NCBI GenBank assembly: GCA_944363795.1
Contig: CALVVG010000007.1
Location: 1-40,648 of the forward strand
Direction of reading: 5' to 3'
Source: an uncultured Bacilli bacterium
GTDB lineage: Bacteria; Bacillota_I; Bacilli_A; RF39; UBA660
Length of the DNA stretch: 40,648 nucleotides
The notes under the pieces are model-generated. The model saw only the letters and a list, made by a program, of their open reading frames with translations, searched no databases and was not told the origin of the DNA. Below, one piece after another: positions 7,770-15,475 of this stretch. Positions within the stretch are counted from its first letter, which is position 1. The number at the start of each line of letters is the position of its first letter. The position numbers were made by a program, and so were the translations under genes.

Positions 7770-8079
7770 CCTTTATAGAATGTACTTTTATTTCATCATA
7801 TAAAATATATAGATATTGAACACCATTTTCTAAAAAAAAGTAATGAATAATATAGCAAATAACAAAAATCATTAATATAAAAGCTGGTATTATAAAAATA
7901 TAAGATAAAGATATTAATACTAAGAAAAATAACAATAATAAAGCATAAAATAATGTAATAATTAAATGAATTAGTCTTTCATGTTGAAAAAAATAAATTT
8001 TAATTTTTAAATCGTTTATATCTATGCTTTTTTTATTATCTTCAACATATTTAATATATTTTTTTAAATAATTTTTCAC
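7750..8079 (-). CDS. Small two-helix membrane protein
   Basis: About 109 residues. A charged N-terminus (KNYLKKYIKYVEDNKKS) is followed by two long hydrophobic helices, roughly residues 40-60 and 63-85, and a basic C-terminal tail ending KKK. I cannot assign a family. The frame opens at a GTG at 8088, but AGGTGA lies five nucleotides before the next GTG at 8079, the local rule for starts, so 8079 is preferred. The AGGTGA overlaps the stop codon of the 35-residue gene upstream, so the two are likely translated together. A terminator ends the unit. Confidence 0.65.
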   Translation of the reverse strand: MKNYLKKYIKYVEDNKKSIDINDLKIKIYFFQHERLIHLIITLFYALLLLFFLVLISLSYIFIIPAFILMIFVICYIIHYFFLENGVQYLYILYDEIKVHSIKGATKKK

Positions 8080-8088
8080 AAAAGTCAC

Positions 8089-8196
8089 CTATTTATTTTT
8101 TTTCTTATTTTTATTTATTAATCTAACTTTTACACCTTTGTATGTACTAAATTGTTTTTTTACACCTTCAGGTAAGTTTTTCTTAAAAGTTTTCAT
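8089..8196 (-). CDS. Small basic protein, 35 aa
   Basis: A short open frame of 35 codons encoding a very basic peptide: MKTFKKNLPEGVKKQF, then STYKGVKVRLINKN and a KKKNK end. There are about 13 lysines and no hydrophobic helix. GAGGTGG lies just before ATG. It ends in the ribosome site of the next gene and starts about 20 nt after the predicted promoter at 8223-8252. Before the IS insertion it lay about 28 nt downstream of the flavoprotein gene now ending at 10256. Its small size makes it uncertain, but gene-like spacing and signals favour it. Confidence 0.55.
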   Translation of the reverse strand: MKTFKKNLPEGVKKQFSTYKGVKVRLINKNKKKNK

Positions 8197-8222
8197 ACTC
8201 CACCTCACTTTATATATATAAT

Positions 8223-8252
8223 ATTATAGCATATTAGAATAAATTTTGGCAA
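8223..8252 (-). promoter_or_regulatory. Putative promoter inside the direct repeat
   Basis: On the minus strand TTGCCA (8247-8252), an 18-bp spacer and TATAAT (8223-8228) lie within the repeat, reading toward the 35-aa and 109-aa genes. The -10 box includes the stop codon of the old flavoprotein end. Confidence 0.5.
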
Positions 8253-8298
8253 TCTCTTCTGAGACTTTTATTCCGTCAATTGCTGAAGTAGTAATTCC
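8223..8298. repeat. 76-bp direct repeat, left copy (IS target duplication)
   Basis: Identical at all 76 positions to 10255-10330. It is the last 25 codons and stop of the flavoprotein gene at 10256-11821, so the left copy is a dead gene fragment. The two copies exactly bracket the insertion sequence. Long, variable-length direct repeats are a known property of IS1634-type elements. Confidence 0.95.
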
Positions 8299-8336
8299 CC
8301 TAGTTTGACAGTTTTAATATAAAAATCTTTGCAAAC

Positions 8337-8358
8337 CTAGATAAAATCTAGTTTTTTT
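8337..8358 (+). terminator. Insulating terminator at IS left end
   Basis: CTAGAT/ATCTAG (8337-8342 with 8346-8351) followed by seven Ts, just upstream of the transposase promoter. It would stop transcription entering the element from the left. Confidence 0.55.
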
Positions 8359-8370
8359 ACGTTTTATTAC

Positions 8371-8399
8371 TTGCGTACTATTGTGGAGTATTATATAAT
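8371..8399 (+). promoter_or_regulatory. Transposase promoter
   Basis: TTGCGT (8371-8376), 17-bp spacer, TATAAT (8394-8399), 24 nt before the transposase ATG. Confidence 0.7.
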
Positions 8400-8423
8400 A
8401 TATACAGAAACTAGGTGATATGA

Positions 8424-10154
8424 ATGAGACTTAAGATTTCAAAATCTAAAAATACTATATTATTTTATATAATTAAAGACTACACAAAAAATGGTAAACG
8501 CTCTACAAAAATAGTTAAACGTATCGGTAACCTTAAAGACGTTAAAACTATGGCAGGAGATATGGATTATAAAGAATGGTTAAAAGAGTATGTTAGAGAC
8601 TTTAACGAAAAGCAAGGTCGCAACGAAGTTGTTTTAATAAAAAAGAATACAAGAAAAATAATCAAGAAAGATATTAATAGTTCTTTTAATATTGGATATT
8701 TATTTTTAGAAAAGATATATAATGATTTAAATATTAAAAACATTTGTGAAAATATTCAAAATAAATATCAATTTCATTTTGATTTAAATGAAATATTATC
8801 TTATTTAGTATATGCAAGAATCATTTATCCTTCTTCTAAATTAGAAACTTTTAAACAATGTCAAAACTTTATTGTACAACCTAGTTTTAAACTTCATGAT
8901 GAATATAGATCCTTAAGTTATATCGCTGATAATATGGATTATATTCAAAAAGAATTATTTAATAATAGTAAAAAAGTAATTAATAGAAATTCTAGAGTTA
9001 TCTATTACGATTGTACTAATTATTTCTTCGAAATTGACAATGAAGATAATATTAGAAAATATGGTATTAATAAACAACATCAACCAAAACCTCAAGTTGG
9101 TATGGGATTATTTATGGATGGTGACGGACTTCCACTATCTTGTAATATTTACCCTGGTAATATGAATGAACAAAAGACTTTAATTCCTGAAGAAAACAAA
9201 ATTGTTAATGATTTTAAATTAGATAATACTAAAATTATTTTATGTACTGATGCTGGTCTTGCCTCTGATGAAATTAAAAAATTTAATATCAAAAATAATA
9301 GAGGTTTTGTCATTACACAATCCTTAAAGAAACTAAAAGAAAGTTATAAAGAAAAAATATTCGATAAGACCGAATGGCGAATACCTAATGACTTAAGAAA
9401 TGTTTATGATCTAGATACTATAGAAAATAATGAAACTTTAAGAGAAAAATATTATGATACTTTATTTTATAAAATTATAGAAACTGAAACTAAATCTGTT
9501 AAGCAAGATTTAATAGTTACTTTTTGTTTTAAATATTTTGACTACAACAGAAGTATTAGAAATAATCAAATTGAAAGGGCCAAGAAAAGTATTGAAACGA
9601 ACCAAGTTACAAGAAAAGGAAAAAATCAAAACGATTATAGGAGATTTATCAGTTCTCTAAACTCAACAGATAATGGTGAAGTTGCAGAAAATACTTCTTA
9701 TTCTATTAATCAAGATATTATAGATGAAGAAGAAAAGTATGATGGTTATTATGCACTTACAACAAACTTAATTGGTAATATTAATGAAATACTTAAGATA
9801 GTTAAAGGTAGATGGGAAATTGAAGAGTCCTTTAGAATTATGAAAAGTGATTTTCTTGCAAGACCTGTTAATCTTTCTAGAGAAGATCGAATAAAAGCAC
9901 ATTTTATGATTTGTTTCATATCTTTATTCATTTATAGAATATTAGAAAAAAAACTCGATTATAAATATACTACATCACAAATTTTAGACGTTTTAAGAAA
10001 TATGAAAGTATTAGAATCTAAAGGAGATGGATACATTCCTGAATATACAAGAACTGAGTTAACGGATGATTTACACGAACTATTTGGTTTTAGAACTGAT
10101 TATGAATTAAATACTTACAAAGATTTTAAAAAAATTTTTGACCATATAAAATAG
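8424..10154 (+). CDS. IS1634-family transposase
   Basis: A 576-residue DDE transposase of the IS1634/IS4 superfamily. Predicted catalytic residues are Asp196 (VIYYDCTNYFFE), Asp276 (IILCTDAGLASD) and Glu467 (GRWEIEESFRIMKSDF, the IE..F..MK signature). The large insertion domain and overall length fit IS1634-type enzymes. ATG is preceded by AGGTGA and five nucleotides. No frameshift or internal stop is seen. It is on the opposite strand from most genes around it, consistent with insertion. Confidence 0.93.
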   Translation: MRLKISKSKNTILFYIIKDYTKNGKRSTKIVKRIGNLKDVKTMAGDMDYKEWLKEYVRDFNEKQGRNEVVLIKKNTRKIIKKDINSSFNIGYLFLEKIYNDLNIKNICENIQNKYQFHFDLNEILSYLVYARIIYPSSKLETFKQCQNFIVQPSFKLHDEYRSLSYIADNMDYIQKELFNNSKKVINRNSRVIYYDCTNYFFEIDNEDNIRKYGINKQHQPKPQVGMGLFMDGDGLPLSCNIYPGNMNEQKTLIPEENKIVNDFKLDNTKIILCTDAGLASDEIKKFNIKNNRGFVITQSLKKLKESYKEKIFDKTEWRIPNDLRNVYDLDTIENNETLREKYYDTLFYKIIETETKSVKQDLIVTFCFKYFDYNRSIRNNQIERAKKSIETNQVTRKGKNQNDYRRFISSLNSTDNGEVAENTSYSINQDIIDEEEKYDGYYALTTNLIGNINEILKIVKGRWEIEESFRIMKSDFLARPVNLSREDRIKAHFMICFISLFIYRILEKKLDYKYTTSQILDVLRNMKVLESKGDGYIPEYTRTELTDDLHELFGFRTDYELNTYKDFKKIFDHIK

Positions 10155-10184
10155 TCTTCATGGTACGCACTTTTTCAAGATAAA

Positions 10185-10230
10185 AAAATCTCTCTAAACC
10201 CTTAAAATATAAGGGTTTGAGAGATTTTGT
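10185..10230. terminator. Bidirectional terminator at IS right end
   Basis: A stem of about 17 bp with one bulged T (10186-10203 with 10211-10227), loop AAAATAT, ends in T-rich sequence on the plus strand and in TTTTTTT on the minus strand. It ends the transposase transcript and would also block minus-strand transcription entering from the flavoprotein side. Confidence 0.85.
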
Positions 10231-10254
10231 CTTTATAAAACTGTCAAAGTCAAG

Positions 10255-10330
10255 ATTATAGCATATTAGAATAAATTTTGGCAATCTCTTCTGAGACTTT
10301 TATTCCGTCAATTGCTGAAGTAGTAATTCC
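10255..10330. repeat. 76-bp direct repeat, right copy (IS target duplication)
   Basis: Perfect copy of 8223-8298. Here it is the functional 3' end of the flavoprotein gene, so the insertion left that gene intact. It also holds a second copy of the TTGCCA-18-TATAAT promoter (10255-10284), now pointing into the IS, antisense to the transposase. Confidence 0.95.
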
Positions 10331-11821
10331 TCCGGCATATCCTGATCCTTCACCACAAGGAAAAATTCCTTTAATATTACTTTCCAAATTATCATCGCGA
10401 ATAATACGTATAGGAGAAGAGGTCCTAGTCTCTGGTGCTAAAATTATGCCATTTTTAAAATTAGGAATTTTAGTATTAAAATAATTAATCCCATTTTTTA
10501 ATGCCTCATTTATATAATTAGGAAAAATCGAATTTATATCAATAAATGTAGTTTTACCTCTAACAAAATCTTGTAATTTAATATTTTTAGAAGTTATATT
10601 GTTAATATAATCTAGACAATTTTGAATGGGAATTTTACCTTTTGCTAGTTTATATGCTTTTTGCTCTATATTTTCAATATAATTTAATCCTGCTAAAGTA
10701 TCATTTCCAAAATCATTTTTATTAACCGTAACAATTAATGCACTATTTGCAAAACCAGAATCTCGTTTGTAATTGCTCATACCATTAATAACTAAATATC
10801 CTAAATTACTAGATGCATCAACTACATAGCCTCCGGGACACATGCAAAATGAATATATCCCTCTGTGATCAACATTTGTATAAGTCAATTTATATGAAGA
10901 TTTTGGTAACCATGTATAGCAAATCGGATATTGATTTTCATCAATCATTTTTTGGGGATGGACAATTCGTATGCCAACGGCAAATGGTTTAGATTCCATA
11001 GATATATTCTTTTTTTGCAACATTTTAAATGTTTCTCTTGCACTATGGCCAATTGCCAATACTAAAATGTCTGTTTTTATTTCTTGATTATTTATGATAA
11101 CACTTACAATTTTATTTTTTAAAACATGAATATCTTGACAAAATGAATTAAAATGAATTTCACCACCATATTCAATAATTTTATTTCGCAAATTAATTAC
11201 AACATTACGTAGTTTATCAGTCCCAATATGGGGCTTATTATCATACATGATTTCTGCGGGAGCTCCACACTCGGTAAATATTTCAAAAACCTTTTTCATT
11301 CTAAAATTTTTATCTTTAACCAAAGTGTTTAATTTGCCATCAGAAAATGTTCCTGCTCCTCCTTCTCCAAATTGAACATTTGAATTAGGGTTTAATAAAC
11401 CATTTTGCCAAAACATTTCGACATCTTTAATTCGTTCTTCAATACATTTTCCTCTTTCATATATTATTGGTTTATAACCATTAATGGCAAGCATATATGC
11501 GCAAAATAAACCCGCTGGGCCAGCGCCAATTATTATCGGACGTTGCTTTAATTTATTGTTGCCACTTATGGGAAAAACATACTTTTCATCGGGAGTTTTT
11601 TTAAAAAATTTAGATTTTTTTAATAAATTTTTTTCTTGAGTAACTAAAACATCAAATTCATATACATAACAAAAATTAGATTTTTTTCGAGCATCAATAG
11701 ATTTTTTATTTATTTTATACGTTATTATTTTATCTTTATTTATATGCATATATTTTGCAATAATATCTAATAAATCTTCTTTATTATCTATCGGAACTTT
11801 TATATTACTTATTCTTATCAT
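10256..11821 (-). CDS. FAD-dependent dehydrogenase (COG2509 family)
   Basis: A 521-residue flavoprotein of the uncharacterised COG2509 family. A small N-terminal alpha/beta domain of about 90 residues is followed by the FAD-binding Rossmann motif GAGPAG (99-104) and YERG. The strongly conserved VQFGEGGAGTFSDGKLNT, HIGTDKLR and a C-terminal FAD contact PCGEGSGYAGGITTSA follow. Substrate is unknown; cofactor use is inferred from motifs. The start overlaps the HI0933-like gene region by close spacing (2 nt gap), with GGGAGA before ATG, so the two are cotranscribed. Its last 25 codons lie in the right direct repeat of the IS and remain complete. Confidence 0.88.
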   Translation of the reverse strand: MIRISNIKVPIDNKEDLLDIIAKYMHINKDKIITYKINKKSIDARKKSNFCYVYEFDVLVTQEKNLLKKSKFFKKTPDEKYVFPISGNNKLKQRPIIIGAGPAGLFCAYMLAINGYKPIIYERGKCIEERIKDVEMFWQNGLLNPNSNVQFGEGGAGTFSDGKLNTLVKDKNFRMKKVFEIFTECGAPAEIMYDNKPHIGTDKLRNVVINLRNKIIEYGGEIHFNSFCQDIHVLKNKIVSVIINNQEIKTDILVLAIGHSARETFKMLQKKNISMESKPFAVGIRIVHPQKMIDENQYPICYTWLPKSSYKLTYTNVDHRGIYSFCMCPGGYVVDASSNLGYLVINGMSNYKRDSGFANSALIVTVNKNDFGNDTLAGLNYIENIEQKAYKLAKGKIPIQNCLDYINNITSKNIKLQDFVRGKTTFIDINSIFPNYINEALKNGINYFNTKIPNFKNGIILAPETRTSSPIRIIRDDNLESNIKGIFPCGEGSGYAGGITTSAIDGIKVSEEIAKIYSNML

Positions 11822-11823
11822 TA

Positions 11824-13041
11824 TTAATCTCCCAAACTTTTTGCTGCTAATAAAGCGCTAATACATGCAAAACTTAAATTATAGCCACCACAATCACCAT
11901 CTACATCTAATATCTCTCCAACAAAATATAGATTTTTAACTATTTTAGATTCCATCGTTAAAGAATTAATATCACTTAAGCTTATTCCACCACTACAAAC
12001 TTGAGCATTGTCAAAATCTTTAGTTGCAACTATATCCATTTTAAATGCCAATAAAATATCACAAAATAAATTTTTTTCTTTATTTGATAATTCATTCCAC
12101 CTAGCTTTAGAATTAACTTTTATTTTTGTTAAAATTGCAGCTACTATTTTATAATGCAAAAAGCCATCACATAATTCAGTGATATTTAAAGAATCGCTAT
12201 TTCTTTTATCTAATAATTGTTTTAATTCTTCTTTTCCACCCTTAAACCACGGCACAAAATTTATTAAAATTTGTTCTTTTTGATGATTTTCCAAACCTAT
12301 TCTAATATCTCGACTCAAATTAAATACACAAATTCCACTTACTCCATAATTAGTTAATTGTATTTCCCCATACTCCGATTTTAATACTTTTTCATTTTGC
12401 AGGTGTTTTACTATAACATGTGTTCTTACTCCATGCCATATTTTTTCAATTCCAGCATTAGTAACTAACTGAACTAAAGATGGATTGACAGGAATTATAT
12501 AATGACCATACTTACGAGCAAATTCATATCCCCATCCAGTGCTGCCAGTTTTAGGATATGCGCAAGAACCAGTAGCTATTATAATTTTATCAAAGTAATT
12601 TGTATTATTGGAGTAAGTTACTTTAAAACCATTATTAATAAGAGAAATATCTGTGATATTAATATTAGTTTTTACGATAACGCCATTAATTTGAGCACTG
12701 TTTAACAAAAGAGATTTAACACTTTTTGCACTTTCAGAAAAAGGATAATAATAACCATTTTTGACTATAGGAATTATACCTAAATCACTCCAGAATTTAT
12801 ATGCACAATCTAAGTTTTCTTTAGTAATTATTTTTTCTAATTCACATTGATTACTAGAATGATATTTACTTATATCTTGATATTCATTCCAATAATTACA
12901 TCTACCATTACCAGTTAATAATAGTTTTTTTAAAACTTCATTATTTTTTTCATAAATTGTTATTTTATTATTTTTATTTTTGGCACACATAATTGCAGTA
13001 ATAAAACCAGATATTCCGCCCCCTATTACTAAAATATTCAT
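11824..13041 (-). CDS. HI0933/BaiN-like flavoprotein
   Basis: A 405-residue NAD(P)/FAD-dependent oxidoreductase of the HI0933-like (BaiN/YtfP) family. FAD-binding GGGISG lies at 7-12, the family signature LLTGNGRCN at 41-49, then IIATGSCAYPKTGSTGWGYEFARKYGH in pieces typical of the family, and a C-terminal NLYFVGEILDVDGDCGGYNLSFA. Family members are often annotated as reductases, but the physiological substrate is generally unknown. It lies 30 nt after nnrD and just before the COG2509 gene, suggesting one redox-related transcript. Confidence 0.9.
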   Translation of the reverse strand: MNILVIGGGISGFITAIMCAKNKNNKITIYEKNNEVLKKLLLTGNGRCNYWNEYQDISKYHSSNQCELEKIITKENLDCAYKFWSDLGIIPIVKNGYYYPFSESAKSVKSLLLNSAQINGVIVKTNINITDISLINNGFKVTYSNNTNYFDKIIIATGSCAYPKTGSTGWGYEFARKYGHYIIPVNPSLVQLVTNAGIEKIWHGVRTHVIVKHLQNEKVLKSEYGEIQLTNYGVSGICVFNLSRDIRIGLENHQKEQILINFVPWFKGGKEELKQLLDKRNSDSLNITELCDGFLHYKIVAAILTKIKVNSKARWNELSNKEKNLFCDILLAFKMDIVATKDFDNAQVCSGGISLSDINSLTMESKIVKNLYFVGEILDVDGDCGGYNLSFACISALLAAKSLGD

Positions 13042-13071
13042 ATAGCCCTTCTTTCTATAAATAAATTATTA

Positions 13072-13911
13072 TTAACTATTTTGTATTATTTTGATAGCAT
13101 CAGGTATAAATTTAACAGTATCAGAAGCAATCATTGCTATATCTGTATATTTTTTAGTAGCTAATTCACCCGCTAAACCAGCAACATAAGCACATGCTGC
13201 AACACTTAACGGTGAATAATCATTATATCCTAAAAAACCTACAAGTATTCCTGATAAGACATCTCCCGATCCAGCTGTAGCCATACCTGGTGATCCTTTT
13301 TTTACTACGTATAATTTATTACCATCAGTAATAATAGTAGTAGAACCTTTTAATAATAAAATTATTTTATACTTTGAAGCAAAATTTTTAGCAATATTAA
13401 TTTTATCTTTATTAATTTCTTCAATGCTCAAATTACACAATCTCGAAAATTCTTTTAAATGTGGAGTTAAAATAACTTTAGCCCTCGTATCTTTTAATAA
13501 TTCCATATTTTGTGCTAAAAGATTTAAACCATCGGCATCAATTAATAACTTATTATTAAATTTTTTTAAAACATAATTTAATATTTGCAAATTTTTAGGA
13601 TTTTTCCCCCAACCCATGCCAATACCTAAAACATTTAAATTTTTAATTGCTTCATCAATATTGTGATCTAATACAAATAAAGTTTGTTCTAAAACATAAG
13701 GCATTATTCCAACAGCTACATCTTTATCGACGATGATTCTCACAATCCCTGCTCCACTACGCATAGCAACTGCTCCTAAATTGGCTAATTTCATGGCTCC
13801 ACTATAATTAACGGAACCCCCTAAAATACCAACAATGCCAAAATTTCCTTTATTAACATCACTAGGTCTTTTCTTAAATAAGTGCTTAATATCATCAATT
13901 TCTATATTCAT
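13072..13911 (-). CDS. nnrD: ADP-dependent NAD(P)H-hydrate dehydratase
   Basis: NnrD repairs hydrated NAD(P)H (NADHX/NADPHX) by ATP/ADP-dependent dehydration. It has 279 residues with a ribokinase-like fold. Seen motifs are GGSVNYSGAMKLA near the N-terminus, LTPHLKEFSRL for the nucleotide site, KGSTTII, and the catalytic GSGDVLSG near residue 225. The epimerase domain NnrE, often fused at the N-terminus, is absent. GAGGTAAAA precedes ATG. Next to two flavoproteins and pyk it fits a redox-metabolism group. Confidence 0.93.
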   Translation of the reverse strand: MNIEIDDIKHLFKKRPSDVNKGNFGIVGILGGSVNYSGAMKLANLGAVAMRSGAGIVRIIVDKDVAVGIMPYVLEQTLFVLDHNIDEAIKNLNVLGIGMGWGKNPKNLQILNYVLKKFNNKLLIDADGLNLLAQNMELLKDTRAKVILTPHLKEFSRLCNLSIEEINKDKINIAKNFASKYKIILLLKGSTTIITDGNKLYVVKKGSPGMATAGSGDVLSGILVGFLGYNDYSPLSVAACAYVAGLAGELATKKYTDIAMIASDTVKFIPDAIKIIQNS

Positions 13912-13926
13912 TTTTACCTCAATTAA

Positions 13927-13935
13927 AGTATATCA
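13927..13935 (-). promoter_or_regulatory. Possible extended -10 promoter for nnrD
   Basis: TGATATACT on the minus strand (TGn plus TATACT), 16 nt before the nnrD start codon. No convincing -35 is seen, and no pyk terminator either, so readthrough from pyk is equally possible. Confidence 0.3.
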
Positions 13936-13975
13936 CAAACTAACACTAAACATAAAATATTAATTATAAAACGAA

Positions 13976-15379
13976 TTATTTGATAGTCTCTAATTTTAAA
14001 AAATTAGTTAATTTTTCATTTAATAACCCTGGAAGTCCACCAGTAATTATTATGCGATCGTTAGATTTTAATTTAAAATACTCTATGGTTTTTTCCATAA
14101 CTAAATTCACTAATTGGTCTGTATTATTCATAAGTGGTACAAGACATGTATAAATTCCATAATTTAAAGCTAAGCTTCTTGCAACCTTAGCAGTTGTACA
14201 ATTAGCAAGTATTGGAGCATTAGGACGAAAATTACTTATCATTGTAGCACTATAACCACTTATAGATTCAACGGCAATAGCATTTATATCAACATAGTTT
14301 GCCATGTCTGCAGCAGCTTTAGCAATACATTCAGTTCGGCCAATTTTCCCCATATATTTAAAATGTTTGGCACTATGTTCTTCAGCATCACTAGCAATAC
14401 TTGCCATATATTTTACAGCGTCAACTGGATATAATCCCATTGTTGTTTCCCCACTTAACATAATCGCATCAGTACCATCCAAAACGGCATTAGCTACATC
14501 AGTAACTTCAGCCCTTGTAGGTCTTGGCTTTTTCTTCATACTTTCAAGCATTTCCGTAGCAACAATACACAATTTACCATGTTCTCTAGCTTTTTTAATA
14601 ATTTCTTTTTGGTATACCGGTAACAAAGAAATAGGGACTTCTTCACCTAAATCTCCACGAGCTACCATAACACCATCACTGACTTCTAAAATTTCATCTA
14701 AATTATCAATTCCTGTTTTACTTTCTATCTTGGAAATTACTTTTATATTACCGTTTACTTCAGCTATTATTCGCTTAGCTTGCAAAACATCATCTTTAGA
14801 TGAAACAAATGATAAAGCTAAAAAATCACCATCATTTTCGCAAGCATATTTTATATCTTCATAATCATCATCACTTATAAAAGGAACATTTAATTTTACC
14901 CCTGGAACAAATAAACTTTTTTTGCTTTCCAATAAACCACCATTTATTATTTGACAAGTAACGCTATCATTATCTCTAGCTACAACTTCAATTTTCATTA
15001 ACCCATTTTCTAATTTGATTATATCACCAATATTTAAAGAATCAATCGCTTGAGGGTGATTAACACTAAAGCGTTCACTATTTCCTATCACATCCTCTTT
15101 TACTATTTTTATTTTTTTCCCAGGTATTAATTCTATTCCACCATTTTCAACTATACCATTTCTAAATTCTGGCCCTTTGGTATCAAATAATAATCCAATG
15201 CTTTTATTTTCCACACTATTTACTTCTTTAACTAAATCTATAACTATTTGCCTTTCTTGCATTGTTGCATGAGAAAAATTAACTCTTGCAACATTCATAC
15301 CAGCAGCGACCATTTTAGAAAAAGTTTCAATATTATTACTAGCTGGTCCAATACTACAAATAATCTTTGTTTTTTTCAT
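13976..15379 (-). CDS. pyk: Pyruvate kinase
   Basis: Converts phosphoenolpyruvate and ADP to pyruvate and ATP. With the start at ATG 15379 it is 467 residues, the short form without the extra PEP-utiliser domain found in Bacillus. It begins MKKTKIICSIGPAS. ARVNFSHA, LLFDTKGPEFRNG, ISKIESKTGIDNLDEI and MVARGDLGEE (the Mg/K and substrate region) follow, then VATEMLESM and DGTDAIMLSGETTMG. The frame is open to 15433, but the promoter lies there and AAAGGAAG stands before ATG 15379, so the longer form is rejected. Confidence 0.96.
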   Translation of the reverse strand: MKKTKIICSIGPASNNIETFSKMVAAGMNVARVNFSHATMQERQIVIDLVKEVNSVENKSIGLLFDTKGPEFRNGIVENGGIELIPGKKIKIVKEDVIGNSERFSVNHPQAIDSLNIGDIIKLENGLMKIEVVARDNDSVTCQIINGGLLESKKSLFVPGVKLNVPFISDDDYEDIKYACENDGDFLALSFVSSKDDVLQAKRIIAEVNGNIKVISKIESKTGIDNLDEILEVSDGVMVARGDLGEEVPISLLPVYQKEIIKKAREHGKLCIVATEMLESMKKKPRPTRAEVTDVANAVLDGTDAIMLSGETTMGLYPVDAVKYMASIASDAEEHSAKHFKYMGKIGRTECIAKAAADMANYVDINAIAVESISGYSATMISNFRPNAPILANCTTAKVARSLALNYGIYTCLVPLMNNTDQLVNLVMEKTIEYFKLKSNDRIIITGGLPGLLNEKLTNFLKLETIK

Positions 15380-15404
15380 TATCTTACTTCCTTTCAAGAC
15401 TTTA

Positions 15405-15433
15405 ATTTTATCAAATAATAATTTTCTAATCAA
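15405..15433 (-). promoter_or_regulatory. Promoter of pyk
   Basis: TTGATT (15428-15433), 17-bp spacer, TAAAAT (15405-15410) on the minus strand, 25 nt before the pyk start codon. Confidence 0.7.
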
Positions 15434-15443
15434 TATTTTTAAT

Positions 15444-15474
15444 TAAAAAACCATCTTTATACTTAAAAGATAGT
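15444..15474 (-). terminator. Terminator of the YlbL-like gene
   Basis: 9-bp stem with one G-T pair (15450-15458 with 15466-15474), loop 7 nt, followed by TTTTTT on the minus strand. It begins 1 nt after the stop codon at 15476. Confidence 0.8.
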
Positions 15475-15475
15475 C

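Larger units (their letters stand above)
8299..10254 (+). mobile_element. IS1634-family insertion sequence
   Basis: The element is about 1956 bp, with a single DDE transposase. Its ends are imperfect inverted repeats sharing TTTGACAGTTTTA: left end at 8299 begins CCTAG before this core, right end (reverse) begins CTTGAC. Flanks are a perfect 76-bp direct repeat. The left end carries a terminator-like hairpin followed by a promoter, and the right end a long bidirectional terminator, so the element looks insulated from outside transcription. All parts appear intact, so it may be active. Confidence 0.92.

Noticed and set aside
8223-8298. Second partial flavoprotein gene
   Set aside because: It is only the duplicated last 25 codons and has no start; explained by the IS target duplication.
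14304-14864. Open frame of 186 codons on the plus strand inside pyk
   Set aside because: It is antisense to strongly conserved pyruvate kinase motifs, has no ribosome site or promoter, and its composition is that of a reverse-complement shadow.
15380-15433. 18-codon N-terminal extension of pyruvate kinase
   Set aside because: It spans a TTGATT-17-TAAAAT promoter, and the family normally begins at MKKTKIICSIGPAS, which has its own ribosome site.
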